Shown: in pieces, positions 32,609 through 43,800 of the stretch
Position numbering within the stretch: position 1 is the stretch's first letter
How the letters are laid out: each line of letters begins with the position of its first letter
DNA from: Usnea hakonensis
Lineage: Eukaryota; Ascomycota; Lecanoromycetes; Lecanorales; Parmeliaceae
Direction: 5' to 3'
Assembly (NCBI GenBank): GCA_013423325.1
Contig: BLJB01000260.1
Coordinates: 1 to 64,000, forward strand
Length of the DNA: 64,000 bases
Notes under the pieces: model-generated
What the model was told of the DNA's origin: nothing
The model's database searches: none
Seen by the model: the letters and a program-made list of their open reading frames with translations, nothing else
Translations under genes and position numbers: made by a program

Positions 32609-33882
32609 ATGAACCACGAAGGACCAAGTCCCACCAGGGTATCTCCCTTGGGATTGACGGGTATCGTAATAGTCGCCTTCCTTCTCGCGCTGGATGCTGT
32701 TGCCCTCGGTATCCGGCTTCGGTCGAGGAGTCTTCAAGGTCTTTCGCTGTGCTTTAACGATTACGCATTGCTACTTGCATGGGTCTGTACAAAGATGAAT
32801 TCAACTTTGCGAATGCTGTTCATTCGGCTCATGATCTACAGCCTCTCGTCGCTGGCATACTTGTCCTTGGTGTTTTGGGTAAGTTCGGTCATTGTTTTGA
32901 GCATGTATAATTCGTGATCTGACTGCAAGAAGGTGCAATTCGAGGAGCAGCTGGCTGGCATCTTGTTGATGCCAGTCCAACAGAAGTTACATTCCTCCTG
33001 AAGGTATGTCAATTAGGCGGTAATTTTGAGTCCTGGCTCACATGCACTGATGCGTTCCAGACCGTTCCTATAGGCTTATTTGTCAGTATTACTGCCTATA
33101 CTCTTATCAAACTCTCGATTCTTCACTTCTACAAAACGATATTCGGTATCAATGGTGTTTTCCGCTATACGATATATGTAGTGGCGGCTGTGGTTGTATC
33201 TTTCGGTATCGGCGTGTTCCTCGCACAAATTCTTATATGCCGACCATTTGCCAAAAATTGGAACCGGTCTCTCCCTGGCGTCTGTGGTTCCAGCCCGGCC
33301 ACCATCCTCTCTGAGGCCGTTATCAACATGCTGATAGACATCGCGATTATGGTTCTGCCTATGCCATTGGTATGGAGACTACAGATGACTCGGCGAAGGA
33401 AAATCGTCTTTACCGTACTCGTCGGTCTGGGCTCCATGTACGTGTGCCACTTGCTGTCAGTATTATACACTATGACAATCTAACACACACGCGCCTCGTC
33501 AAGAATCTGTGTGATTACCATTCTTCGGATCATCTTCGCCGTCCAATTCAACTATGACGACATCACGTACTCTTACGGAAAAGCCGCGATAACCTTAGCG
33601 CTAGAGCCCGTACTCGGAATACTGGTCGCTTGCCTGCCCATGTTCCCGCCCGTCTTCAAGGGATGTACGGGCCGTAAGGGCGTCGAGCAGGATTCCGAGA
33701 TGATGCGCTTGAGCGATACTACCACTCGGCCTCGGTTTCCTGACGGCATGAGTCCAGTCACGGGATCCTTACCGGACTCGATGACTCATTCCCTCCTGCA
33801 GACTAAAAGACTGGGACAGGACGGAGAAGACAGATTTACTGGCTCGGATGGTAGGGCGACTTTCCATAGGCATTGGACATAG
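32609..33882 (+). CDS. Rhodopsin-domain integral membrane protein
   Basis: Five exons (32609-32782, 32842-32878, 32930-33003, 33061-33437, 33504-33882) give 346 aa. The second exon is only 37 nt, and its donor-acceptor choice is set by phase: it makes LLAWPLVAGILVLGVL, the usual second helix. Seven hydrophobic segments are visible. Family motifs of fungal rhodopsin-domain (SAT4/PTH11-like) proteins: FNDYALLLAWP, LIKLSILHFYKTIF, ICRPFAKNWN, VINMLIDIAIMVLPMPLVW, ITILRIIFAVQF, and ALEPVLGILVACLPMFPPVF. Known: such proteins are plasma-membrane receptors in moulds, one of which (Pth11) senses surfaces; most have no known ligand. The C-terminal 70 residues are a cytosolic Ser/Thr/Asp-rich tail. Confidence 0.88.
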
Positions 33883-35400
33883 CACGGACGACTCACCCAA
33901 ACAATGAGATACCAACGGTACTTTACAAGCAATTGTCAAAGAAGACTCGGAAATTTAAACAAGTCACGCCACATCATATCAAGCACTATCTCACCCAGCC
34001 ACCAAGCAAAGCCAAAGACCACCATCTTTCCGTCAAGTCACAAACCCTATTCCATTTCTCAAGCCTACAGATATATCTGCGTCGGTAAAAAAACAGGGCT
34101 TAAAAATAAAGGAGCATCATCTACACCCTCTCCTCTCCTCTCCTCTCCTCTCCTCTCCTCTCCTCTCCTCTCCTCTCCTCTCCTCTCCTCCCCTCCCCTC
34201 CCCTCCCTATCTCACCTCCCCACTAAACCCCCCACTATTCCATATCCTCTCTGCTACCCCTACCCCTACCATCACAATTACTACCACTACTACCACTGCA
34301 AAGAACAAATTTTTAGACTACCGGCTATCTAGCTATCTCTATATGGATGTTAGTATGAAGAATAGGTGAAAGGGGTGGGGTCGAGTTATGGGTAACAGAG
34401 ATGGAGAAGAGGTGGGGTTGATTTTATAGATAGATAAGAGGAGGATTATAATAGGTAGCTAGTACTAGTAATAGGTAATGGCGGTGAGATTCACTATCGT
34501 TTATAATAATTATAACGACGATAATAAATGCTAATAAACTACTCCCTAGTCCCTTTAACCCCCTTAAAAAAAACCCCCGAGAATCAAACCAACCAAACAG
34601 CTCCCCTTATCCCCTTATCCGCGCTACTCGTAGCATTTTCTACCCAACAGGTAACTACAACAAAATAGAATAGAATAGAACAGAACAGAACGGAGTAAAA
34701 AAAACGAAAAGCAAAAACAAAAACCCCTCTCGTCCAGATATAGCGTCTTCCACTCGATGAGCATGAGTATAAGATCCAGATAAACCAAAGGAGTTTCTTC
34801 TCTACACCTAGGTCTCGCGAGGGTGGACGTTTGCGAGTGGATAGATAGCGCGCCCGGACGGACGGACGAACGAACGGACGGTGATGGAATGGAATCGGAC
34901 CCTTATGGGGTTTGGAGGCTCATTCGCGACGTCGGGAATAACTAGGTATGGTTGATTTAAAGGAGTTTGCGGGGGCAGCGGGATAGCAAGGGGTTGTTAC
35001 GTTTAGGAAAGGGGATGGTGGGTTTGGTTTATGTGCTGTTTTCGCGGGGGATTCTTTGGGGAGAAACGGGTGGGAGGCTGAAGGGTATGGGATAGGGGAA
35101 TAGGAGAGGGGGGAGTGTGTTGCAAGGAGTTTTTTGGAGGTGAAGGTCGAGGGGAAGTTTTGAGGGTGGTGGTGGTGGTGGTGGTGCTGGGAAAAGGGAC
35201 TGCATCCGAAATTCAAATTTTGAGATAGGAGAAATGCTAGAACAGCGATTTGGAGTAAAGTATCTGCGAAATTCGGGATCCTTCATGGTCGTTTTTGGTC
35301 TTTGGAAGATGCTCGTAATAATCAGTATTTAGGAACCCATGACATGTCATTAGTAGGTCTTAATCTAAAGTACGTGGCAAGCATTAGTGCTGAAGGAACC
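33883..35400. other. Long intergenic, low-complexity DNA
   Basis: A 1.5 kb spacer between tail-to-tail genes, without a supportable gene. It holds the TCTCC repeat (listed), an AT-rich stretch at 34480-34560, and G/T-rich sequence at 34900-35200 whose minus-strand frames read as Pro/Ser/His-rich and are probably not real. Confidence 0.5.
34127..34208. repeat. (TCTCC)n microsatellite
   Basis: About 16 copies of a 5 bp TCTCC-type unit, the last copies changing to TCCCC. Lies in the 3' region of the rhodopsin-domain gene. Confidence 0.95.
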
Positions 35401-36893
35401 CTACATGATGACTTCGTTCGACACGTCCTGCGGGGTTGTTAGCTTCAAATGTACACGAAGAGAACAAGAAATACGTACTCGCTTCAACTCCTTATTAGGC
35501 AAGCAGACACAATTCTGCACTCTCACTTCGTCACCAACGCCGCAGTCTTTCCCCAAAATCGTGATACTTTGCACCTTGACACCGTTCTTGACGATGCTGG
35601 TGGTATGACTACCAACCGGTGTCGGCGTGCCTTCAACCCTAGCCCAAGCTCCTACGCGACTGTTCCACCCAATGATCGAGTATAGCACGCAAGCATCGTG
35701 CTTGATCTCTGCGTCTTCTAGGACAATGGACTCTTTGACTCGGACACCAGCGCCGATGACGGCACGTGGACCGATAGAGACATTTGGGCCAAGCTTGGCG
35801 GTAGGATCGACTTCTGCCGTAGGATGGATGAACACTGGAGGTAGAATATTGGCTGATGGAGCGGCGAGTTCTTCTGACTGAGACTGGAAGGCTTTCTGGA
35901 GGTACAGTGCGTTTGCTGGGACTGCTGAGCCGGCCGTCTTGATCTGACGCCAAAAGTCCTTGGTTTCGAGGACGAAGAATTGGTTGCTGTCTGCTAGATC
36001 AGACAGGATGTCTTGCTCTAAGCGGAGCACTTCGTTCTTCTCTCCGTCCTCCAATTTTTCGGCGAAAAAGGAGGCGTCCAGGTTCTCTGACGATGGATAA
36101 GAGACAAGACGGGGTCGGTCTGCACGACGCTTGATCGCAGATCTAATGGAGGGAAAGATGGTTTCCGTAGAAAAGAGGTAGACGCCGCAATTGATCAAGT
36201 TCGAAATATGAGACTCTGGCTTCTCGACGTAATGAAGGACTTGCTTCGTCTGTGCGTCGGAGACAATGCACCCAAAGTTGGTGGCAGCATCGTTGCTGAC
36301 CCTGGTACCAAGGATGACAGCTTCTGCGTTCTTCTCCTCGAAGAGCTTAAGCATCTGCTCGAGAGGAAATGAGCAGCAGACGTCAGCATTGAGGACGAAG
36401 AAGCGATCTGGGCCGCCTTTGAGAATGGCATCACGAAAATGGTACAAGCCGCCAGCAGTGCCCAAAGCTTGGTATTCTCGGAGATACTGTATGCGTATCT
36501 GTGGCAGCTCTCTTGCAGAGTCTTTGATGAAATCTCGAAAGACAAATTCGTCGTAGTAGCCGACCAGGATGACCTCTCGGATGCCGGGTACTTTGGCCAC
36601 AGCTCGTAAGCAGTGCCAGATGATGGGGTGTCCTGCTACGTCGAAGAGGGGCTAGAGCACAGTGTCAACACTATAAAGCTGGTTGCCCTTTTCAGGATAC
36701 CCACCTTGGGTACATCGAGGGAGAGTGGTCTGAAACGGGTTCCTCTAGAGGGCCCACCGACCTAGGAGAAGAGTGAGTTCAAGGTCAGGGGGCTTTACCA
36801 CTGTTGCACAGAGCTTACAAGGATGACAGCTTTGGTCGAGGCCGTGGTGCCGGTAGTGCCATTGGTCTGGCGGGTAGGGACTTTGAGACTCAT
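35401..36893 (-). CDS. Mannose-1-phosphate guanylyltransferase, GMPPA type
   Basis: Four exons (36893-36819, 36761-36705, 36651-35479, 35427-35401) give 443 aa. The last exon has only 27 nt, coding DVSNEVIM. The nucleotidyltransferase signature is split across exons: AVIL + VGGPSRGTRFRPLSLDVPK + PLFDVAGHPIIWHC. Further motifs: GTAGGLYHFRDAIL, FFVLNADVCCSFPL, HYVEKPESHISNLINCGVYL, and a left-handed beta-helix tail (PTAKLGPNVSIGPRAVIGAG). The VGGP-x2-GTRFRPLS form is that of the alpha (GMPPA) subfamily, in animals a regulatory partner of the catalytic GMPPB/Psa1 that makes GDP-mannose for glycosylation and cell wall mannan. Whether this fungal form is catalytic cannot be told from sequence. Introns are short (51-57 nt). 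Confidence 0.94.
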
Positions 36894-37399
36894 AATGGTG
36901 TCTCTCTTTTCCCAATGTCGGCTATGATGTTATTTTTGGAGAAGAACCTCTTTGCGGATGTAGGATGTAAGATGCAATCCAAATTGCCTTTGCTTATTAT
37001 AATTATTATGAAATTGTGGTTGAAAACTGAGACACAGCAACAGAGCCAAGTGGACAGCTTCAATAATTAATTGTTGTCAAATGTCAAAGGTCAATTGACT
37101 TCGTGGTCTCTTCCTAGACCCCAAAACCCTGCATATGCCAAGCTTTAAATTACCTTATGTTCGTCATCTATTAGCCGAGGGGTCTAAAGTATTAAGCTCA
37201 AGGTACAAACCTTAAAAATAACTAAATGGCATAAGTTTCGAGCCCGTCCTACGGAAGGATTCCATTACTAGTACGTATCAAGTACTCTGTCTACCTTGTG
37301 TAGTTAGCGAATCATTCCACATTCACATGCATCTTCAGGAAGAGCCTCAAGCAAGTCTATGCATTAAACATTATACTCTATCAAGTCCATGGTCTATGA
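36894..37399. other. Intergenic, GMPPA promoter
   Basis: Upstream region of the GMPPA-type gene; no gene seen. Confidence 0.45.
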
Positions 37400-38254
37400 C
37401 TAGGGGAATGAGCTCTGTGGCTGGACCGGGGCAATGGGCCTGAGCTGAGCTATCATCCGATCAATTTGCAGCTTGTTTAAATCCTCCCTGGCTCTTTGCA
37501 GACGCTGTCGCGAACCCGAACGACGAAGCGCGTATCCCTGGAGGCCATCGCCGTCGTCCATTGCTGGACGGGCATGTGTTGCGCTCGCTGTCCTGAGTTG
37601 GAATCCCATTCTCAAAAAGCCAGCCAATGATGATATCAATCCAAGATTGAAAAGCATCTTGGCACGGAAGCGCGCAATTTCCCTGTCCTAACAATATCGA
37701 GACCCTAGCCACCATCGCTGACCCGAGTCTTGGGCAGTTGCAATAGCATGTACGATTGTGTTTTGTCCTCGATCCGAAGCTTTCCATATTCGTCGTGAAG
37801 ATACCTGATAGCAACAGGCGAACTGCGTCACGGATGTCTCAACTGCTCAACTGCTCGGGCCGCAATGCCAGCACGATGCTTATCACTTCAGCTGAAGAAA
37901 GCGATGGCACGGCTTGTCTGTCGAGCAACTATTTAGCATTCTCCTTCCTTGTCTCCCAAGCTGCTCGAGATGTACTTACTTTGCCGCCTTCGCTACGTGG
38001 CCTGCAGTAATGTTGCTCGGAAGTCTGAAATCACCAATCTCACCAAGCAGGGTATCATAAGTCGGCGCGCTTCGAGAGTTGATCTCGGCAGTGGTGATAT
38101 TTTTTGCCACGGGTTTAGGGATCGTCAAGTCTCCTATTTGATTTTCAAGGTCTGCGGTAGTTCTGTCGGGTGATGTACCGCTAACTGGAGCTTGCATAGT
38201 GACTGATGAATATCGAACCATGAACAGGGCGATCAATGGTAAAGTGGACAGCAT
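37400..38254 (-). CDS. Candidate secreted protein, exons unresolved
   Basis: A TATAAAAG box (about 38303-38310) lies some 50 bp before an ATG at 38254. Exon 1 (38254-37980) begins with a likely signal peptide, MLSTLPLIALFMVRYSSVTM, and reads 91 codons to a GTAAGT donor. If spliced to 37917 the frame continues as QAVPSLSSAEVISIVLALRP and ends at a TGA at 37839 (117 aa). Reading on in the same frame past the TGA gives DIRDAVRLLLSG, also protein-like. Further down, 37657-37400 is a good frame: MLFNLGLISSLAGFLRMGFQ and an arginine-rich helix SRQRLQRAREDLNKLQIDRM, extendable upstream to DREIARFRAK after an acceptor near 37690. So either one gene with several introns, or a gene broken by the TGA. 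I recognise no family. Confidence 0.4.
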
Positions 38255-39278
38255 GGTCAATATGAAATGTGAAGACGGTTGTGAGGAGTGTAAAGTGCGG
38301 CTTTTATAAGCTTGTTGGTAGTTGAAGGTCCGTGAGATCACTTGGGAGGTGGCGATTTGTTTTGATATATAAGTTTAAGGAAGGCCCAGCCGTTTGTGAC
38401 GTCGGTACGTTCGCAATAATTTGATTAACCTTCATGATCATTATGCCGCATTGTGTCGTACTGGCATGCATTTTCTAGCGTCTTCAACAGCCTTGCGATA
38501 TCCCATTTATTTTGCCTTTGTTGTGGCGCGAAAGAACGCTAGTGCTTTTCCCATTGAAAATCTCGAGGTAAATTGGAGCCTTAGATTGAAGCTTTAGCAT
38601 CATACAGCTCATTGGCTTAACATTTTCTAGCCTACCAACTATCGCATCGTTGAATGATTGTCGCTTATGAGAGACCCAATATTTTGGTTGGGTCAGATAA
38701 TTTTTTTTGGTCTTTGTGTCATCGCGTAGCGCGTACAGGAAAAAGTCATTAGCAGGAGGGCCAATCCGCAATGATTGTGAGAAATTCTTTTTTTCTTAAT
38801 CTATTTTCTGATTCCCAACACGCATGGAAGATAACCAAATGGGCGCTCTCTGATGTCGGTTTCAAGATATCACATGATTAATGTCTTGGTATGGGATTTA
38901 TGCATGTGTCTTTTCTGCTCGCAGTGGGCAGAAGCTCTCGTGTAGAGATTCCAAGAGTAACAGTACGCTTCAGTGAACTCTTCATCTCGCCACTTTTGTT
39001 TTTGTAAATGGTTGACATTCAGCAGATGGGGATAGAATGTGGCAGACTGAATTGAAGCGCTCAAACTCGTATCATTAATCAATATCAACCTGGGAAATTA
39101 TTGCGGTTGTTGTCAGTTTCCTCGAAATGAAAAGGTCGAACAGCACCAAACAAAGCTCCACTGTCGATTTGAACGAATCTTGAGAAAATTTGTACCGCTT
39201 CGAAGCCTATTTTTGGGGAACCTAAGCGGCATCAAAAATAAGAGACCACTCATTTCTCGACCTCATAGCACGATGCCA
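38255..39278. other. Intergenic
   Basis: A 1 kb stretch with no supportable gene; small minus-strand frames at 38484-38771 and 38870-39088 lack any sign of coding constraint. Contains the promoter of the candidate secreted protein at its left end. Confidence 0.45.
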
Positions 39279-41275
39279 TTAATAACCAAAGTCCTCGTAG
39301 ATGATTCTCTTAGCCGGCGAGAGCCAAGCCAATAAAGACTTGCGTAGTGCCGTACCGGTACAAAGATACCAAGTTGATGATGCGTCTGAGTCCATTTCGA
39401 CATCGGAAGCTACCATACGTTTGGTGACGACGAGAACGCCGTGGCCCTCAAGCTTTTGAATTTGGAGCTTGCTGGGAGTCGGTCGCCGTTCGTTGAGCCT
39501 AGTTATGAAAATTCGAGTAGACGGACCCAAGGAGGGACATCTCTCTATAGTATCGATGACTAACCCAATGTCATCAATGCTGACTGTCCAGAAGAGTTGT
39601 ATTCGGGACAAGTCCAACTCATTTAGCTGTGCAAGAAGAGGCGTAATACCTATGCCCCCAGCGACGAACGAAACGATGTCATTAGGGCTTTGCTCGATGG
39701 TAAAGCTGCCTCCAAACCCTTTGAGAGGGATTTCAGTTGCTGCGCGTATGTTTTGGCGAAACAAGAAATTGGTGACAGTCCCAACATTCCGGATTGTGAT
39801 CTCGAATTCATCGTCAGGGAGCCTACTAGGTGATGACGAGACTGTGAATGTTCGTACGTAGTCATCGTTCAAACTCCTTGGGTCATCGTCCCGCATGTGG
39901 CTGTAGCCCATCGATAATTCGTCTTCAAAAAGTAAAGCCACGTACTGGCCCGGCGTCCAACGACCTGACACCTCCGGATCACTTATGCTAAAGCGGAAGC
40001 GTGCAATTGTCGGAGCAAGCAGATCTCTCGACAGAATCTTCGCGTAGACTACCTTGCCATTGTTGGTCTGTGCATCGGGTAAGGCTTTTTCTGTCGGAAG
40101 ATAGCGGACGGGAGGATTGTATGGCGATCGCTCGAGATTAATGCCTCGGAAGGACAAACTATTGCTGACGAAGCGAGCGGCAAGGACGTACAATTTGACA
40201 ACGAGGTTGGACCGAGGGAGAACGGCCGCTGCGTCTTTGCCAATTAAAATCTCGGTCCTACTCGTAAGATATAGAACGTCTCCAGTATCGAAGTCTGGGA
40301 AAATTAAGCCAGCTCGTGGAGTTGTGTACAGATTGCCCAGTGTTTGATACAGCCTATTACCACTCAATTCAGGGTATACCAGAATAACCCCAGACGCGTC
40401 ATTTTTTGCCACACGGACTGATCGCAATATTGAAGTCAGTCTTGCTTGTTTGAGAATGCATAGCGAGCCTTGAAAGACGCTTGAAGTGTGAATATTTTCG
40501 AAACATATCTCAGGACTCATATTTAGGTTCAAGAAAGGGAACATGGATTCTGAAAACACGTACCAAAGCCTGGTGGCCCACCACGATGGTTTGTTCCCAG
40601 ATTCGACTCATGATTGGACGAAGACAGGAAGAACATATCCGCCTTGGCGATCAGCCTCAGAGCCTGCTCAGGCAAGGGAAGGGTATCGGACACCAGCAAG
40701 GGCTCAGGTCGTGAGAAAACGATTTGTTTTCGGTTCAAGTACTTGGGGCAATTGCCTGTATCTGGACTTAGACTGGAAATGAACCATGTCTGCAACTACG
40801 TACCTAGACTTTGCTGGATGGCGAAGACCAACTCTGCTTCAGATGTCGATCCATGATGTCCAAGAGCACCAGCCACCATAAGTCCAGATATTTTCACCCT
40901 GTCTCTCGTCTCCAGATGTATCCCCAGTGCCGAGACAAAATTCCGTTTCTCTTCATGACCCTTCCCGTCATGGTCGTTGCCCAGCAAAAGTTCAATCACG
41001 GGATCATACCTTTGATCAACTGAAGCCTTGATCCCAACAAGGGATTTGCCTAAAGAGCTTGCAAAACCTGGTTCGCCGCCAAGTAACGTAGTCCAAGGAT
41101 GTCCTTCAGCATCCAAGGTACCAATTGCAAGTAATGAAGAAGAACAGATTAAGTGCCTAGCATAAAGACTGAGGCCAGGAGACGTAGGATTGTCTCCATC
41201 AGGAACGTGGAGGAGTGAGCGCAGTCTCTTCTCCCCTTCATGAAAAGGAATCGGGATTGTCTGTATGGGTGCCAT
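39279..41275 (-). CDS. PNPOx-like / ferredoxin reductase-like fusion
   Basis: Three exons (41275-40804, 40755-40564, 40417-39279) give 600 aa. The N-terminal 230 residues are a split-barrel flavin-binding fold of the pyridoxamine 5'-phosphate oxidase-like type (LLAIGTLDAEGHPWTTLLGG, LPLPEQALRLIAKADMFFL, GTNHRGGPPGF). After FVRV the barrel ends with VYPELSGNRLYQTLGNL. The C-terminal 290 residues are a ferredoxin-NADP reductase fold: GRWTPGQYVALLF, RTFTVSSSPS (FAD), VSFVAGGIGITPLLAQL (NAD(P)), and a C-terminal IYEDFGY. Known: this fusion is found in fungi and some bacteria and is annotated only as oxidoreductase; reaction and partner are unknown. No ferredoxin-type 2Fe-2S domain is seen at the end. 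The middle acceptor at 40417 was chosen because it restores FVRV. Confidence 0.87.
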
Positions 41276-41673
41276 GGTGAATTTCCTTGAAGGGGGAAAT
41301 AACAATAAGGACCTCTCGGACAGATTTAAAATACATTGGAATAGAGGACACTTTGCTTAAGAGCTCTAAAAGCCTCGACTTGGAGCCATGATTCCATAAT
41401 CTAGACATGCATTCATAATCATACTTAGAGGTAACTTACCTACGCAAGCTACTTAGAATTTAGGGCGAGCCTTTTCCGGATGTGGGAAGTGCCACTCTCG
41501 GCACTCCGTTGCTACCATTCTGTCATGGAATCAATATAATAATGTGAGTCATTAATATGATAATGTAATAACATACACTACGTATGATCTACCATGTTGA
41601 TTCCGTGACACAATGGTCGTCTCGGACTGTTCTCACACGAAAACTTTAGAATTAATTCTTTTGATATCGCAGC
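41276..41673. promoter_or_regulatory. Divergent promoter region
   Basis: A 398 bp region between the start codons of the oxidoreductase fusion (minus) and the F-box gene (plus). A near repeat, aatataataatg and aatatgataatg, lies at about 41534-41567. Nothing else recognised. Confidence 0.45.
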
Positions 41674-43318
41674 ATGGCTGGAGACACGGCCGAGGAGCTT
41701 GAGAGATTTCGCCAACAATGGCAACAAGAAGTCACACAGCGTGTAAAGGGAGCACCATCCGCATCCATCACTATATCTCCACAACCGCTATCCCAGAGCA
41801 TCAGTGAAGCAACCCTTCCTCCTCCATTGATTCGTAAGGAGACTAGAGAAACAGACGAGCACGCCGAGGACCCTGGAGGAGAAGGTTATCACGATTTAGA
41901 AGACAAGGAAGAGAAACGAAGATTGGGGGATGCTGGGGAACAAATACATCCAAGCATTACACAAGAACCATGCTCCGCTCTAGATCATTATGAGCTAGCT
42001 GTTGAGAGAGAGTCGGAAGGCAGTCTGGGGGACAGCTTGAACCTTTACCGGAAAGCCTACAAAGTACGTATTCAGATTTTGATATTCAGAAGAATCGCTG
42101 ACATGAATCAAGCTTGATGCGGCCGTGGACAAAATTTACAAGAACAAGCATTTCCCACCTTCTTCCTTCAAGTCGAAACCGACCAACCCTAACCCATCAG
42201 ATGCCGCCGTCACCGTCCCTAATCCCGCCCATCACTCCCTAGACGGGCCCCCCGCCTCGACCGTATCGGAGCTCATATCCTCCTTCTCCTCCATCCCAAT
42301 ATCCGGCCAGGAACCACCCACAGACACGTCCCCCCAACCCCCCTGTCCTATCTCAACGATTCCGTCAGAGCTCCTCATCAACGTCCTTCTCGAAACGGCG
42401 ATTGTCGATGTCGCTTCCTTTGCCCGCCTCTCCCTTGTCTGCAAACGCCTCGCCTACCTGGTCGCAACCGAAGATCGAATATGGAAACGCGTTTGCCTAG
42501 GTCCAGAATTTGGTTTCAGCGCCATGCACTACAAATGGACCTGTAGCATTACTGGCGGGCCTCTCCCATTATCTGTTCGCGACCTTGATGTCAACCTCGA
42601 ATCAATAAATCTCACAGATACTGCACCTCTCCCAGACCCGTTTGCCCTATCACCCACTTACCCGAGCTACCGCGACATGTTCAAAAACCGGCCTCGCCTC
42701 CGCTTCAATGGCTGCTATATCAGCACCGTGAACTACATTCGTCCCGGAGGTAACACGGCCAGTCACGTCACATGGAATACCCCCATCCACATCGTTACCT
42801 ACTACCGCTATCTACGGTTCTTCCGGGACGGTAGATGTGCCTCTCTGCTCACAACCAGCGAGCCCGCAGACGTAGTGCACCATCTCACCAAGGAGAACAT
42901 GCACACGCGCCACGCGGGCGGTCTGCCAAGCGCCGTGATGAATCATTGCCTTCGTGGCAGGTGGAAGCTTAGTGGAAACCCCTATCGCACTACAATTGAT
43001 AAGGATGGAGAAGAAGAAGAAGAAGAAGAAGAAGAAGAAGAAGGAGATGAAGAAGGAGAAGAAGACGGCGAAGAAGGCACCGTTCACATCGAAACTGAAG
43101 GCGCGGACGCTGGCCAAGCTTATCCGAAATACATCTACAAAATGGCACTTGAGCTCAAAAGAGCAGGCAGAAGCGCAGGTGCTACAAGAAATAACAAGTT
43201 GACATGGATAGGCTACTGGAGCTACAACAAGCTAGCTGACGATTGGGCGGAATTCGGGCTGAAGAACGACAAAGCTTTTCTGTGGAGTAGGGTACGAAGC
43301 TACGGGACTGGTGAGTAA
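41674..43318 (+). CDS. F-box protein, FBXO9/Pof7-like
   Basis: Two exons (41674-42063 and 42113-43318) joined in phase 0 by a 49 nt intron give 531 aa. An N-terminal TPR/MIT-like helix pair is seen in ALDHYELAVERESEGSLGDS and LYRKAYKLDAAVDKIYKNKH. The F-box is ISTIPSELLINVLLETAIVD + ASFARLSLVCKRLAYLVATE. The conserved C-terminal part has RPRLRFNGCYISTVNYIRPG, YYRYLRFFRDG and WIGYWSYNKLADDWAEFGLK + AFLWSRVRSYG. Known: this group (human FBXO9, yeast Hrt3, fission yeast Pof7) forms SCF ubiquitin ligases with Skp1 and cullin. A poly-Glu insert at about residues 432-460, coded by (GAA)n, breaks the domain in a loop. Confidence 0.92.
43003..43047 (+). repeat. (GAA)n coding microsatellite
   Basis: A GAA-type repeat in frame in the F-box gene, coding a run of glutamates in an acidic loop. 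Length is likely to vary between strains. Confidence 0.9.
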
Positions 43319-43800
43319 AGTGGAGTGTGGCGTGCTTTGGGAGCAGGCGAGCGTGGGGGGAGGATGAAGCGCATGAAGCGCTACTGATAACGGCATGTCA
43401 AAAATGCAAAAACGCCTCAGATCGAACGAAATGGCTTGACAGCCGCTTTTCAGATCGTGAGCAATTCTAGCATATTTGCTCAAATCGAGAAACAGAAGCA
43501 GCGATATTGCGCCATCTCTTGCACTGCAAGATGATGACATGGTTTACTTTTCTATGCTGACCTTTCCTGTACATGCTCATGCCATCCAATCAACCTCGCT
43601 CACCTTTACTTGAAGGGCCGCCTGTGTCATCCATGCCAACCCGCACACTCCCGCGCTGAAACAAGTCCATCTGCTGATTTTAGAAGCGTGACGCCGAAGT
43701 CGGTCCTTGATCTTCTACCACACCCTACTGCTGACATCAGAGGCATAACCATCTCTCATGTCACGATGTCAACGAATCATAGAACATTCACCGAGACTCC
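43319..43800. other. Intergenic between convergent genes
   Basis: 482 bp between the stops of the F-box gene and the zinc-motif gene; no gene seen. Confidence 0.45.

Noticed and set aside
34920..35286. Minus-strand Pro/His/Ser-rich frames
   Set aside because: Composition follows from a G/T-rich strand; no conserved motif and no clear start.
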